Shown here: piece by piece, positions 6,074 to 14,363 of the stretch
Layout: each line of letters opens with the position of its first letter
Position numbering within the stretch: position 1 is the stretch's first letter
DNA from: Gemmataceae bacterium
Lineage (GTDB): Bacteria > Planctomycetota > Planctomycetia > Gemmatales > Gemmataceae
Direction of reading: 5' to 3'
Assembly (NCBI GenBank): GCA_009691815.1
Contig: SIAL01000031.1
Coordinates: 1-15,133, forward strand
Length of the DNA stretch: 15,133 nucleotides
Program-made: the position numbers and the translations under genes
The notes under the pieces: generated by a model
Databases searched by the model: none
Told to the model about the DNA's origin: nothing
The model's input: only the letters and a program-made list of their open reading frames with translations

Positions 6074-7492
6074 ATGGGTCAGGTAGACCTTCTAGATCCG
6101 AATATATTTTTGGGCAACCTGCGTGAGTGCGGGTTGCTTAACGGGGATCAATTGGCCCGGGTGGAAGCCCTAGAATTAAAGGGAAAAGATGCACGGGCTC
6201 TGGGTCGGGCCTGTATTGAGCTGGGTTTGCTCACGCGGTTTCAGGCGGAGCGAATATTAAACGGCAAAATAACAGGGCTGATTTTGGGTCAATACCGCAT
6301 CCTCGAAGAGTTGGGTCGAGGTGGCATGGGCCGGGTCTATCGGGCGGTTCATGAACGGATGGGGCGAAAGGTTGCCTTAAAGGTTTTGTCACCCCAGCTG
6401 ATGCGATCTCCAAAGGCCCAAGCCCTTTTTGAACGGGAAGTGCGGGCCATAAGCCGCCTTTCTCATCCCAACATTGTCACTGCATTTGACGCCAATGTGT
6501 TCGAAGGTCGCCATTTTCTCGTGCTTGAACTGGTGGATGGCCCCAACCTATCCCAGTTTTTGCGAAAACATGGGGCTCTCAATGTGGATCAATCCTTGGA
6601 ATACGCCAAACAGGCGGCTTTGGGGCTGGCTCATGCCCATAAACGGGGCTTGGTTCATCGGGATATCAAACCGGGAAATCTTTTGATCTCGCTGGAAGAA
6701 CACGATGGGAAAAAAGTCCCGGGACCGGTGAAAATAAGCGATTTTGGGCTGGCCCGGTTGCGTGACTCTTCCTCGGGCAACTCTGAGGAAAGCAGCTTGG
6801 GGGTAGAGCAACATTCCGTTACGGGAACGCCCGATTACATTTCTCCGGAACAGGCAAGGGATGTCCACCTAGCGGATATTCGGTCGGACATTTACAGCCT
6901 AGGGTGCACCCTTTATCAATGTTTAACGGCTAAGCCTCCTTTTGAAGGCAATATTATCGAAAAACTGATCCGACATGCCTCGGAAGCCCCCCCAAACCCC
7001 AAACTGGTTAAGCCCGAAATCCCGGATTCGGTGGTGTTGCTTTTGGGACGAATGATGGCCAAGTTGCCCAATCAGAGGTTTCAAACTCCCGATGAGTTGG
7101 TGACCGAAATCGAAAGGATTCAGGGATTGTTAGGATCGGAAGGGGCCGTGCATTGGGTAAGTGCCGAGGCGATTTTTCCCGGGGGCGAATACGGAGCGCA
7201 AGATCCTAACCGGTTTGAAGATCCTATGTCCTTGCCCATTTCGACTTTTTCGGGGTTGGCCGATTCCACACTGTGTCCGGGGGTTTTTCCCCTCATTTTC
7301 CCCAAACCCAAACCCGACTCCAAGGATCGTTCCCAACGGGTTGGCTTAGCCCTTGGAATTTCCGTGGGATTGTTTCTCTTTTTATGTGTCGTTTTTTGGC
7401 TGTTTGGCCCAAGGATTACTCCCTTGGACAAAAAAGGAAAAGTCGAAGCCAAGCCTACAAAAACAGAAAGCCGCCCGTCTGCCAAAAAATAG
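6074..7492 (+). CDS. PknB-type Ser/Thr protein kinase, membrane anchored
   Basis: This 472-residue Hanks-type kinase has every catalytic element: glycine loop GRGGMG (81-86), VALK lysine K103, helix-C Glu E122, catalytic loop HRDIKPGN (195-202, D197 and N202), DFG (223-225), SPE in place of APE (257-259) and D272 in the SDIYSLG segment. Residues 1-70 form a helical extension (FLGNLRECGLL, GRACIELGLLTRFQAERIL) seen in many planctomycete kinases. One transmembrane helix at about 422-444 is followed by a Lys/Pro-rich tail of 28 residues without a sensor domain. The N-terminal kinase domain is therefore probably cytoplasmic, with only a short tail outside. The ATG at 6074 has GGGGAA six bases upstream. 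The substrate is unknown, and no partner phosphatase is nearby. The gene converges on the thiamine gene with 64 bases between the stops. Confidence 0.95.
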   Translation: MGQVDLLDPNIFLGNLRECGLLNGDQLARVEALELKGKDARALGRACIELGLLTRFQAERILNGKITGLILGQYRILEELGRGGMGRVYRAVHERMGRKVALKVLSPQLMRSPKAQALFEREVRAISRLSHPNIVTAFDANVFEGRHFLVLELVDGPNLSQFLRKHGALNVDQSLEYAKQAALGLAHAHKRGLVHRDIKPGNLLISLEEHDGKKVPGPVKISDFGLARLRDSSSGNSEESSLGVEQHSVTGTPDYISPEQARDVHLADIRSDIYSLGCTLYQCLTAKPPFEGNIIEKLIRHASEAPPNPKLVKPEIPDSVVLLLGRMMAKLPNQRFQTPDELVTEIERIQGLLGSEGAVHWVSAEAIFPGGEYGAQDPNRFEDPMSLPISTFSGLADSTLCPGVFPLIFPKPKPDSKDRSQRVGLALGISVGLFLFLCVVFWLFGPRITPLDKKGKVEAKPTKTESRPSAKK

Positions 7493-7556
7493 CCATTATC
7501 CTTCCAACCTAAAGTGGCCCTGCTTTGTTTCCAAAGGGGGTGGATTTCGAAAGAAG

Positions 7557-9101
7557 TTAGGCTTTAGGCCCAACGCCAAGGGCCAACCGAAGGGCACGGG
7601 CCATTCCTTGGGGATCTTCGGATTGGCAAATCGCATTGCTGATCGCGATGCGCACTGCCCCCGCCTCCCGAACTTGGTCAATGGTTTCCAAGTTTATGCC
7701 ACCAATCGCAAACCAGGGCGGGCCCTGCCAATCGGCAAACGAGCGAATGTAATTTAGGCTGGCAAAATCTTGAAAGGCTTTGGTTTTCGAAGGGAACACC
7801 GGCCCGGCTCCCAAGTAATCCGCCCCGGCTAGGGTAGCCCCTTCCCGGTCCCGAGCATTGTGGCTGCTGGCACCAATCAACCTATCGGCTCCCACGATCC
7901 TTCGGGCTTCGGATGGGGTGAGGTCCGTGGTTCCCAAATGAACTCCATCGGCTTCGGAAAGGACGGCCAAGTCAGGTCGGTCATTGAGGATGAATAGGGC
8001 ACCCTCGTCATGGGTCCATTGGCGTGTTTTCTTGGCCAAATCGAGGAGGTCGGCGTCGGGTAGATTTTTTTCTCGCAATTGGACAATATCCACGCCGCCC
8101 CGGACTGCCTCGCGAACGGTGCGCTCCAAACCCAAAAGGCATTGGTTTGAGACCAAAAGCATCAAAGCGGTTTGGGATAGTGTGGAAGCGGAGGTTTCGG
8201 AGGATCTTTTTTCCAAAGTGTAGGCTTCGTATCGAAGGCTTTCTAATTGCCGAACAAGAGGTAGCGCGGCCAGTTTGGCGTGTTCCTCAAGGCTCCGAAG
8301 GGCCTCTTGGACCCGTTTCCAATTCGACCGTTGGAGGTCCCGTTCTTCTTTTCTTGGTCGTTCGGATCCTGTCCAAAGCCCGGCCCCGGAGTCGCCTAGA
8401 ACATCCCTTCCTTCCAGTAATCGCAAAGTACCGGGAATCTGAACCAACAGGGTGTCCACTTGGTGACGCATCCTTTTGAGTCGTTCAACCAGCCAGCGAT
8501 CTTCCTTTACAAAGCGGTAAAAATCCTCCAGAACGCGAAGCCCCTCCCGAAGCCGATTGCCCACCGCATCCACTAATCGAATCCACCCGGGGGGGATTTC
8601 CCCTTGGTGTAGGTCAAGGGGTTCGTCCATGGCAATGGTCGGCCCGGAAATCGTTTCGGTGGTCTTTTCCATGGTGAAACCGCTTTTAAGGAGCCATCGT
8701 TTCCCCTTTGGACTCCTTTCGAAGACGGCGGCCAAAAGAGCCTCGCTGTTGATGGTGGGGTCCGAAAACTGTTCCGACGCAAAATGACGGGCGGATCGCA
8801 AAATGCCAGTTAGGGAAAGGGGCATGAGGCGCATAAGGTCTTTCCCGTGGGAGAATTCCTCACTTTGGCGCTGTAATTGAGTGGCGTCCAAGGAACCCAA
8901 TTGGGGAAGGCCCGATTCCACCCAAAAAGAGGCTTCCACACCCATGGAACCCAGCCAAGCCACCCCAGATCCCTCCGGGTCTTCGGTAAGTGCCGCCAGC
9001 AATTCCAATCCGGAATCCCAATCCAGCCCGGCGTGGTTGGGAAGGGCTGCCTGGACCTGAAGAAGGGCTCGAGTGGCCGCCTGAGTAAACTCCCATCGCA
9101 T
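7557..9101 (-). CDS. thiE: Clp_N-ThiD2-ThiE fusion, thiamine-phosphate synthase
   Basis: This 514-residue protein has three regions. Residues about 4-148 resemble two Clp_N repeats (FTQAATRALLQVQAAL...SGLELLAALTEDPEG and ILRSARHFASEQ...NSEALLAAVFERSPKG), the substrate-recognition fold of ClpA/ClpB/ClpC. Residues about 175-300 are a ThiD2-type domain (NRLREGLRVLEDFYRFV, LKRMRHQVDTLL, NWKRVQEALRSLEEHAKL). Residues about 308-514 are ThiE, which joins the pyrimidine and thiazole phosphates into thiamine phosphate, with QLREK (341-345), LNDRPDLA (372-379), DGVHLG (385-390), GADYLGAGPVFPSKTK (426-441) and FAIGGI (464-469). Key phosphate- and pyrophosphate-binding motifs are intact. ThiD2-ThiE fusions are known; the added Clp_N region is unusual. 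The ATG is preceded on the minus strand by AAAGGAT about ten bases upstream. No TPP riboswitch is recognisable in the 230-base leader. Confidence 0.92.
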   Translation of the reverse strand: MRWEFTQAATRALLQVQAALPNHAGLDWDSGLELLAALTEDPEGSGVAWLGSMGVEASFWVESGLPQLGSLDATQLQRQSEEFSHGKDLMRLMPLSLTGILRSARHFASEQFSDPTINSEALLAAVFERSPKGKRWLLKSGFTMEKTTETISGPTIAMDEPLDLHQGEIPPGWIRLVDAVGNRLREGLRVLEDFYRFVKEDRWLVERLKRMRHQVDTLLVQIPGTLRLLEGRDVLGDSGAGLWTGSERPRKEERDLQRSNWKRVQEALRSLEEHAKLAALPLVRQLESLRYEAYTLEKRSSETSASTLSQTALMLLVSNQCLLGLERTVREAVRGGVDIVQLREKNLPDADLLDLAKKTRQWTHDEGALFILNDRPDLAVLSEADGVHLGTTDLTPSEARRIVGADRLIGASSHNARDREGATLAGADYLGAGPVFPSKTKAFQDFASLNYIRSFADWQGPPWFAIGGINLETIDQVREAGAVRIAISNAICQSEDPQGMARALRLALGVGPKA

Positions 9102-9120
9102 AGTTAGCTATCCTTTGTAT

Positions 9121-9143
9121 TTCCCCGGTTTTTCCACGGGGAA
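9121..9143 (-). other. hairpin in the leader of the thiE fusion gene
   Basis: Arms TTCCCCG (9121-9127) and CGGGGAA (9137-9143) pair exactly around a nine-base loop, 20-42 bases upstream of the start codon on the minus strand. It sits just ahead of the ribosome site and could affect translation. It lacks the conserved bases of a TPP riboswitch. Confidence 0.4.
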
Positions 9144-9333
9144 GGGAACTTAGGCTTGGCCCAATTCCTCTGATCCTTGCAATCGTTAGATTTCACCCAA
9201 TTGGTCCTTGTTCCCATCCGCCAAGGCCTGTAACCTGCCCTTTGATGGATTTCTGCCAACCAGCGAACTGGGCCAAAACGGCCTAGGGCATCTGGGACGG
9301 CTTTTTTGACTCTAGGACGGGGAGGATTGGGTT

Positions 9334-10608
9334 ATGTCGTTGATTGTAAAGTATTTGGACAGGAATGGTTTGGCCAAGTGGGCCTTTGCTTCGGTTTTTG
9401 CCGGTTCATGGGTGTTGTTTGGTCAGGCCCAAGAAAGCGCCCCCAAAGTGGCCCCGATGACTCTTGAACAGTGTCGGCAATATGCTTTGGCCAATCAGCC
9501 CGGCCTGGCAGCGGCTAATTTAAGTGCCGTTGCGGGAACTCAGCGGGCTGGTTCGCTAAACCGACTTGGCTTTGCCGGAATGATTTCTCGGGAAGTTCCC
9601 ATTCGCAAGCAGCAATCCGGTTGGGGCGTAACCGCCACTGCTGCCATGGCGGACCAGGCGGCTTTGGATACCTGCTTTGATGTTAATTTTACCTATTTGA
9701 GTATCCTTTACGGCCAAAGGCAGCTTGCGGTGGCGGAAGCGGCCATTGCCGAACTCACCAGCCTGCGGGATATTGCCAAAACCATTGTCAGGGAAGGCAC
9801 CCGGCCAGATGTGACCAACAATCATGTCGAGAAAATCGAAGTCATGCTTTTGTCGAGTAATGCCCGCCGGGATGAAGCGGTAGGAGGGATCGCTCGGGCC
9901 AACGCGGCTCTGCGTGAGGCCATGGGCATGACTTCAGGCGACCCAGTCAAGCTGGCCGTTGTCTCGTTTCCCACCTCAAAACAGGTGCCAGACAAGGCGG
10001 TATTGGTGGCCGGGGCAAAGAACCTACGCGGAGAAGTGTTGGCGTCGCGAGCGGCGGTGGAAGTAACCCGTTGGGAAACCAAAGCCCAAGGGGTAGGCTT
10101 CTTCAAATTCCAGACCCATACCTTTGCCTCAGGGTCGGATCTTCATGCCATTGGGGTCCCTTTGCCCCAACGAGGTGAGGAGTATTTGCCGGGCGGTGTG
10201 GCTCCTGAGATGCCAGCCAATTTGGCCGGCAAAAAGCGTGACAGGGTGGCTACTGCGGGCATCTATGCCGAGCGAGCGGCGTCAGTTGCGGCAAAGACGG
10301 AAAATCTTGCCGTACTCGAAGTAGAAAATTTCCTCTTACGCTACAAAGAAAACTCAAGTCGGGCCGAAAAGTTAATACAGGCGGCAATCCAAGCGGACAA
10401 ATTAGCTTCACGACTCAAGGACAAATTTGATCCTCGGTCTACGAAAGTAAGCCTTGATGAGGTTCTCACCACGGGAACCTTGTCCGTTAGCACCATGTTG
10501 GACGCTAATGAGGCTTTATATAGGACGCTTTTGGATCTTGCTACTCTGGAAAGGGCTTCCGGCGGTGCGTTTCGCCTAGCACTGGAATGGCCCAAAATGA
10601 CCCCTTGA
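9334..10608 (+). CDS. TolC-family outer-membrane efflux protein
   Basis: This 424-residue protein begins with a likely signal peptide (LAKWAFASVFAGSWVLFGQA, cleavage near residue 32) and then the TolC-family opening MTLEQCRQYALANQPGLAAA. Long Ala/Glu-rich helices follow, with the periodic pattern of the helical tunnel: about 115-195 (YLSILYGQRQLAVAEAAIAEL, LREAMGM) and about 305-415 (AERAASVAAKTENLAVLEVE, LYRTLLDLATLERASGGAF). TolC proteins form trimeric outer-membrane channels linked to RND, ABC or MFS pumps. This one is at the short end of the family and has weak beta-barrel segments (about 75-95 and 230-285). GGAGGA about eight bases before the ATG supports the start. No pump or adaptor gene is adjacent; the next gene encodes a binding protein. 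Confidence 0.82.
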   Translation: MSLIVKYLDRNGLAKWAFASVFAGSWVLFGQAQESAPKVAPMTLEQCRQYALANQPGLAAANLSAVAGTQRAGSLNRLGFAGMISREVPIRKQQSGWGVTATAAMADQAALDTCFDVNFTYLSILYGQRQLAVAEAAIAELTSLRDIAKTIVREGTRPDVTNNHVEKIEVMLLSSNARRDEAVGGIARANAALREAMGMTSGDPVKLAVVSFPTSKQVPDKAVLVAGAKNLRGEVLASRAAVEVTRWETKAQGVGFFKFQTHTFASGSDLHAIGVPLPQRGEEYLPGGVAPEMPANLAGKKRDRVATAGIYAERAASVAAKTENLAVLEVENFLLRYKENSSRAEKLIQAAIQADKLASRLKDKFDPRSTKVSLDEVLTTGTLSVSTMLDANEALYRTLLDLATLERASGGAFRLALEWPKMTP

Positions 10609-10645
10609 TGATCTCCCGGATCGGGGGGGTGTATAGATCGGTATA

Positions 10646-10670
10646 GATATCACACGATTGTTGTGGTATC
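10646..10670 (+). other. stem-loop between the TolC-like and PhnD-like genes
   Basis: GATATCACA (10646-10654) and TGTGGTATC (10662-10670) form a 9-bp stem with one G-U pair and a seven-base loop. It lies in the 95-base gap, 33 bases before the PhnD-like start. No T-run follows. It may be a processing or stability element that uncouples expression of the two genes. Confidence 0.4.
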
Positions 10671-10703
10671 TGCCGGATTCCCCTCCCCGGGATGGAGATC
10701 AAA

Positions 10704-11630
10704 ATGCGACGGCTCTCGTTTTGCACCTTGTTTTCCCCGTTTGTCGTAATTGCCTTGGCATCTACCTTAGTTTTGGCCAAAACCGAAACTGCCGCCCCAA
10801 TGCCGGTAAAGGATGCCAAACAGGGGATGATGAGGATAGGCCTTACCGCCTCCCTGTTTCGCGATATGCCGGATGCCTTGCTCCAGATTGTGATGAAACC
10901 ATTCAGCGCGGTTATGGAACAGCAGACCGGCATGAGCGGGTCGTTGGTTTCCGTGAAGGATGCCCGCCTACTTGCCCAGCAGATGGAATCGAACACCCTC
11001 CAATTGGGGGTGTTTCATAGTCATGAATTTGCCGCCCTCCAGGTCAAACACCCCGGGTTGACCCCGTTGGTGTTCGCCGTGAACTCCAAGCAGCCTCTAG
11101 AGTCGATGTTGGTGGTCCGTCGGGACAAAAAATTCAACGCACCCGCCGACATTGCGGGAAAGACCATCGTGATGCCCAGCACCGTGAGAGAATTTTCCCT
11201 GGTGTTCGCCAATCGAAGGTGTAGCGTTTTAGGCCGTCCTTTGCGCACTTATTGCAAATTGGTCGGGGTCAACGACTCCGAGGACGCCTTGGACCAGGTT
11301 GTGGACGGCCAAGCGGATGGGGCCATCGTCGAACGCCACCAATTGGATAACTACAAAGATGATAAACCCGGCCGAGCCAACAATTTGGTCGTGGCCTTGA
11401 ACTCGGAATCGTTTCCTCCGGCCATCATTGCCTACATACCCAGCAACCTGAAAAAAGACAGCGTGGATCGATTTAGGACCGGCATGATTAGCGCCAAGAA
11501 AAATCCCCGGGCCGCCGACCTGCTTAAGCTGATCCGCCTGACCAGTTTCGAGTCGATCCCGGACTCTTTTGACAAGACGCTCACCCAATTGGCCAAGGAT
11601 TATCCCCTCGAATCCGCCGATAAGAAATAA
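10704..11630 (+). CDS. PhnD-like phosphate/phosphonate-type substrate-binding protein
   Basis: This 308-residue secreted protein has a signal peptide (MRRLSFCTLFSPFVVIALAS, then TLVLA) and a PhnD-type periplasmic binding domain: RIGLTASLFRDMPDALLQIVMKP near the start, QLGVFHSHEFAAL, LVVRRDKKFNAPADIAGKTIV at the first hinge strand, ALDQVVDGQADGAIVERHQL in the second lobe, and a C-terminal helical part. Proteins of this group bind phosphonate, phosphate or other small anions, and also appear as sensor or orphan domains. The ligand cannot be read. The start is set at 10704 rather than the in-frame ATG at 10692 because GGAG (10694-10697) lies six bases upstream of it and the signal peptide then begins with MRR. 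No ABC permease or ATPase gene accompanies it. Confidence 0.85.
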   Translation: MRRLSFCTLFSPFVVIALASTLVLAKTETAAPMPVKDAKQGMMRIGLTASLFRDMPDALLQIVMKPFSAVMEQQTGMSGSLVSVKDARLLAQQMESNTLQLGVFHSHEFAALQVKHPGLTPLVFAVNSKQPLESMLVVRRDKKFNAPADIAGKTIVMPSTVREFSLVFANRRCSVLGRPLRTYCKLVGVNDSEDALDQVVDGQADGAIVERHQLDNYKDDKPGRANNLVVALNSESFPPAIIAYIPSNLKKDSVDRFRTGMISAKKNPRAADLLKLIRLTSFESIPDSFDKTLTQLAKDYPLESADKK

Positions 11631-11669
11631 TTTTTTGGGGTATTTCGGCGACAAACAACCGCACTTGGG

Positions 11670-11703
11670 AAGGGAAGGGGACAGCCCCTTTCCTTATTTT
11701 GTT
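11670..11703 (+). terminator. intrinsic terminator of the TolC-like/PhnD-like unit
   Basis: AAGGGAAGGGG (11670-11680) pairs with CCCCTTTCCTT (11685-11695) over 11 positions, with one G-U pair and a four-base loop, followed by ATTTTGTT. It lies 40 bases after the stop of the PhnD-like gene and separates that unit from the topoisomerase genes. Confidence 0.85.
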
Positions 11704-11885
11704 GGGCAAAACGAGCAGGCCTCCCATTTGTCCTATGCTTTCTATTTTTCCAAAACGGTCATTTCTCTCGAGTTTTAAGGCCAGCGGCCCAAATTGTCCT
11801 AGAATTGCGCTCAAAACCCCTTTGGGATTTTCTTGACTTTTCTTGTCTTTTTGAGGATTCCCGGCCTTGGTCGGGGTTTGTGCGC

Positions 11886-14294
11886 ATGGCGGAGTCCATC
11901 CAAATCACATCGCTTAAGGATCAGACGCGAGAGCGATATCTGATTTATGCGCTTTCCGTGATCACTTCCCGGGCCCTTCCGGATGTTCGCGACGGGCTAA
12001 AACCGGTCCAGCGGCGCATCCTGTACACGATGTACAACGACTTGAGGCTGACCTTTGATGGTCGCCCTAGGAAGTGTGCCAAGATCGTAGGCGATGTTAC
12101 CGGTAACTATCACCCCCACGGAACCTCGGCGGCCTATGATGCCTTGGTTCGGTTGGCCCAGAGTTGGGTTTTGCGGGTCCCGCTCATCCAGGGACAAGGA
12201 AACTTTGGATCGGTCGACGGGGATCCCCCAGCCGCGGAGCGATATACCGAAGCCAAACTCTCCACGGCGGCCGAGGCTTTGATGCTTGAGCTCAAGCAAA
12301 AAACTGTCGATATGCGACCCAACTATGACAATACCCGGGAAGAGCCGATTGTCCTCCCGGCCCAGTTTCCCAACCTCTTGGTGAATGGTTCTTCGGGTAT
12401 CGCGGTTGGGATGGCAACCAACATTCCGCCCCATCACCCCGTGGATGTGATTCGGTCGGTCGTGGCACTGATTGACGAGCCGAATTCCACCACGGCCCAA
12501 CTTTTGGATAAGCTCAAAGGACCGGACTTTCCCTTGGGTGGTCGAATCCTGGCGGATCGTGCCGACCTTAGGCGTATTTACGAAGAGGGCACCGGAACCA
12601 TTCGGGTGCAAGGCGAATGGAAGATCGAAGAAACCGCCAAAATCCGCCAGATTGTGGTCACTTCAATCCCCTATGGAGTGGACAAGGGCAAGCTGGAGTC
12701 GGACATTGGCGCCATCATTGAGGACAAGAAATTACCCCAACTTGTCAATTTGGTTAACGAATCCAACGAAAAAGAGGGGCTTCGAATCGTTTTGGAAATC
12801 AAGGCCGGGGCCGATCCGGACCTGATCATGGCCTACCTTTTTAAGCATACCTCCCTTCAGGACACCTTTTCCTGCAACCTCACTTGCTTGGTCCCTGTCG
12901 AGGGGGAACCGGGTAAGACAAGGCCTGAGCGACTTGGCCTTAAGAGCATTCTCGAGTATTTTCTCCGGTTCCGGCGTGAAACGGTGCAAAGGCGTTTTGA
13001 GTTTGAGCTAGAACAACTGCGAAAGCGCATTCACATCCTCGAAGGCTTTGCCATGGTTTTTGATGCCCTTGATAGGGCCATCAGAATCATTCGGGCGAGT
13101 TCTGGCAAGGCGGATGCTTCGGAAAAACTCCGCAAAGCCTTCCCTCCCATGGACGAGGTCCAAGCGGAGGCGATCCTAGAGGCCGCCCTTTACCGAATTG
13201 CCCAGCTTGAGATTCAAAAAATCCTCGATGAGTTACACGAGAAAAGCACCGAAGCCAAAAAAATCGAGAATATCTTGGCTAGCCCAAAGAGGCTTCTTGG
13301 GGTGGTTCGTTCGGAACTGGAAGCTTTGGCCGAGGTCATGGCTCTGTTAGCTGGACCAAGAAGGCGCACCAAAATTGTTTCTTCGGAAGACGCCCCGGAC
13401 TTTGATCCGGAGGCGTACATTGTCCGGGAGAACACCAATGTCGTGCTGACCAGAGATGGCTGGATCAAACGCGTTGGCAAATTGGCATCCTTGGAAACCA
13501 CCCGTGTCCGCGAAAACGACGGTGTCATTGCGGTTGCGGCGGGTTCGACGCTCGATCCGGTGATTTTCCTCGCCGAGGATGGAACCGCCTACACCGGGCG
13601 AATGAACGAGGTCCCCCCCAGCTCAGGTTATGGGGAACCTATCGGAAAATATTTCAAGATCGCCGATCAGGTTCGGATTCTTACGGCAATCTCAGGCGAC
13701 CCAAGATTTACAGCCGCCAACAGCGAAGACGAGGCTCAATCCATCGAAGAGGGGCCTTGGGTCTTCGCGGTCACCCAACAGGGTATGGCTATTCGCATCC
13801 CCCTAGGTGGGTTTCGAACCCTTTCCACCAAAGCGGGCAGAAAGTACCTACGGCTAGCCGAAGGGGATAGGGTGGTATTGGCCGGTGTGGTGAGTGGCGG
13901 TGAGGCGATTCACATTGCCAGTGCCCATGGGCGAATTCTCCTGTTTCGGGCGGACGATATACCCGTGGTTTCCGGGCCTGCCAAAGGCGTGATTGCCATT
14001 CGGATGGACAGTGACGACACCTGCCTAGGCGGCATTTTGGTGACCAATTCCGAGGACACATTGGTGGTGGAATCAGCGGGGGGCAAAACATTGGACTTTA
14101 AAAAAGGCCGTTGTCAACCCGCCACCCGCGGGGGGCGGGGTCAAGATGTTGCCAAGCGCTCGGGACTGGTTCGGGTGGTTCCCGCGCCGATCCCGCTAGT
14201 GGACTGGGACAACCTTGAAGATAAGCCTTCCCGAGGTAGGGGTTCCTCCGAAATGGGCAATTCCAACCGTGGGGGACCCGGCCTGTTTGATTGA
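11886..14294 (+). CDS. parC: type IIA DNA topoisomerase subunit A (ParC/GyrA family, ParC-like)
   Basis: This 802-residue breakage-reunion subunit works with a GyrB/ParE ATPase to pass DNA through a double-strand break. The catalytic Tyr is Y120 in ERYTEAKLS, and the DNA-gate helix reads YHPHGTSAAYDAL (75-87). The tower and coiled-coil parts (RRFEFELEQLRKRIHILEG, QAEAILEAALYRIAQLE) are complete. The C-terminal beta-pinwheel resembles ParC: TNVVLTRDGWIKR, PVIFLAEDGTAYTGRMNEVP, SGYGEPIGKYFKI and TRGGRGQDVAKRSGLVRV. The GyrA-box (QRRGGKG) is absent from the first blade, so topoisomerase IV is favoured, though planctomycete enzymes may differ. The ATG at 11886 (MAESIQITSL) is chosen over an upstream in-frame TTG at 11805 because homology begins here and the extra 27 residues look non-conserved. 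A GyrB/ParE gene follows after 69 bases. Confidence 0.9.
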   Translation: MAESIQITSLKDQTRERYLIYALSVITSRALPDVRDGLKPVQRRILYTMYNDLRLTFDGRPRKCAKIVGDVTGNYHPHGTSAAYDALVRLAQSWVLRVPLIQGQGNFGSVDGDPPAAERYTEAKLSTAAEALMLELKQKTVDMRPNYDNTREEPIVLPAQFPNLLVNGSSGIAVGMATNIPPHHPVDVIRSVVALIDEPNSTTAQLLDKLKGPDFPLGGRILADRADLRRIYEEGTGTIRVQGEWKIEETAKIRQIVVTSIPYGVDKGKLESDIGAIIEDKKLPQLVNLVNESNEKEGLRIVLEIKAGADPDLIMAYLFKHTSLQDTFSCNLTCLVPVEGEPGKTRPERLGLKSILEYFLRFRRETVQRRFEFELEQLRKRIHILEGFAMVFDALDRAIRIIRASSGKADASEKLRKAFPPMDEVQAEAILEAALYRIAQLEIQKILDELHEKSTEAKKIENILASPKRLLGVVRSELEALAEVMALLAGPRRRTKIVSSEDAPDFDPEAYIVRENTNVVLTRDGWIKRVGKLASLETTRVRENDGVIAVAAGSTLDPVIFLAEDGTAYTGRMNEVPPSSGYGEPIGKYFKIADQVRILTAISGDPRFTAANSEDEAQSIEEGPWVFAVTQQGMAIRIPLGGFRTLSTKAGRKYLRLAEGDRVVLAGVVSGGEAIHIASAHGRILLFRADDIPVVSGPAKGVIAIRMDSDDTCLGGILVTNSEDTLVVESAGGKTLDFKKGRCQPATRGGRGQDVAKRSGLVRVVPAPIPLVDWDNLEDKPSRGRGSSEMGNSNRGGPGLFD

Positions 14295-14363
14295 GTTTCC
14301 ATGAAACGGATGATTGACTTTGACACTTAAAACAACGCAATCCAAGTAGGGGATTATTAGCTG

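Noticed and set aside
9102..9333. TPP riboswitch in the thiamine gene leader
   Set aside because: The conserved CUGAGA and thi-box core are not found on the minus strand; only a simple hairpin is seen.
11805..11885. 27-codon upstream extension of the topoisomerase A gene from a TTG
   Set aside because: Conserved sequence begins at the ATG at 11886. The extension has no ribosome site of note and no family match.
11997..12611. Minus-strand open frame (204 codons) inside the topoisomerase A gene
   Set aside because: It is antisense to highly conserved topoisomerase sequence and a shadow of its codon use.
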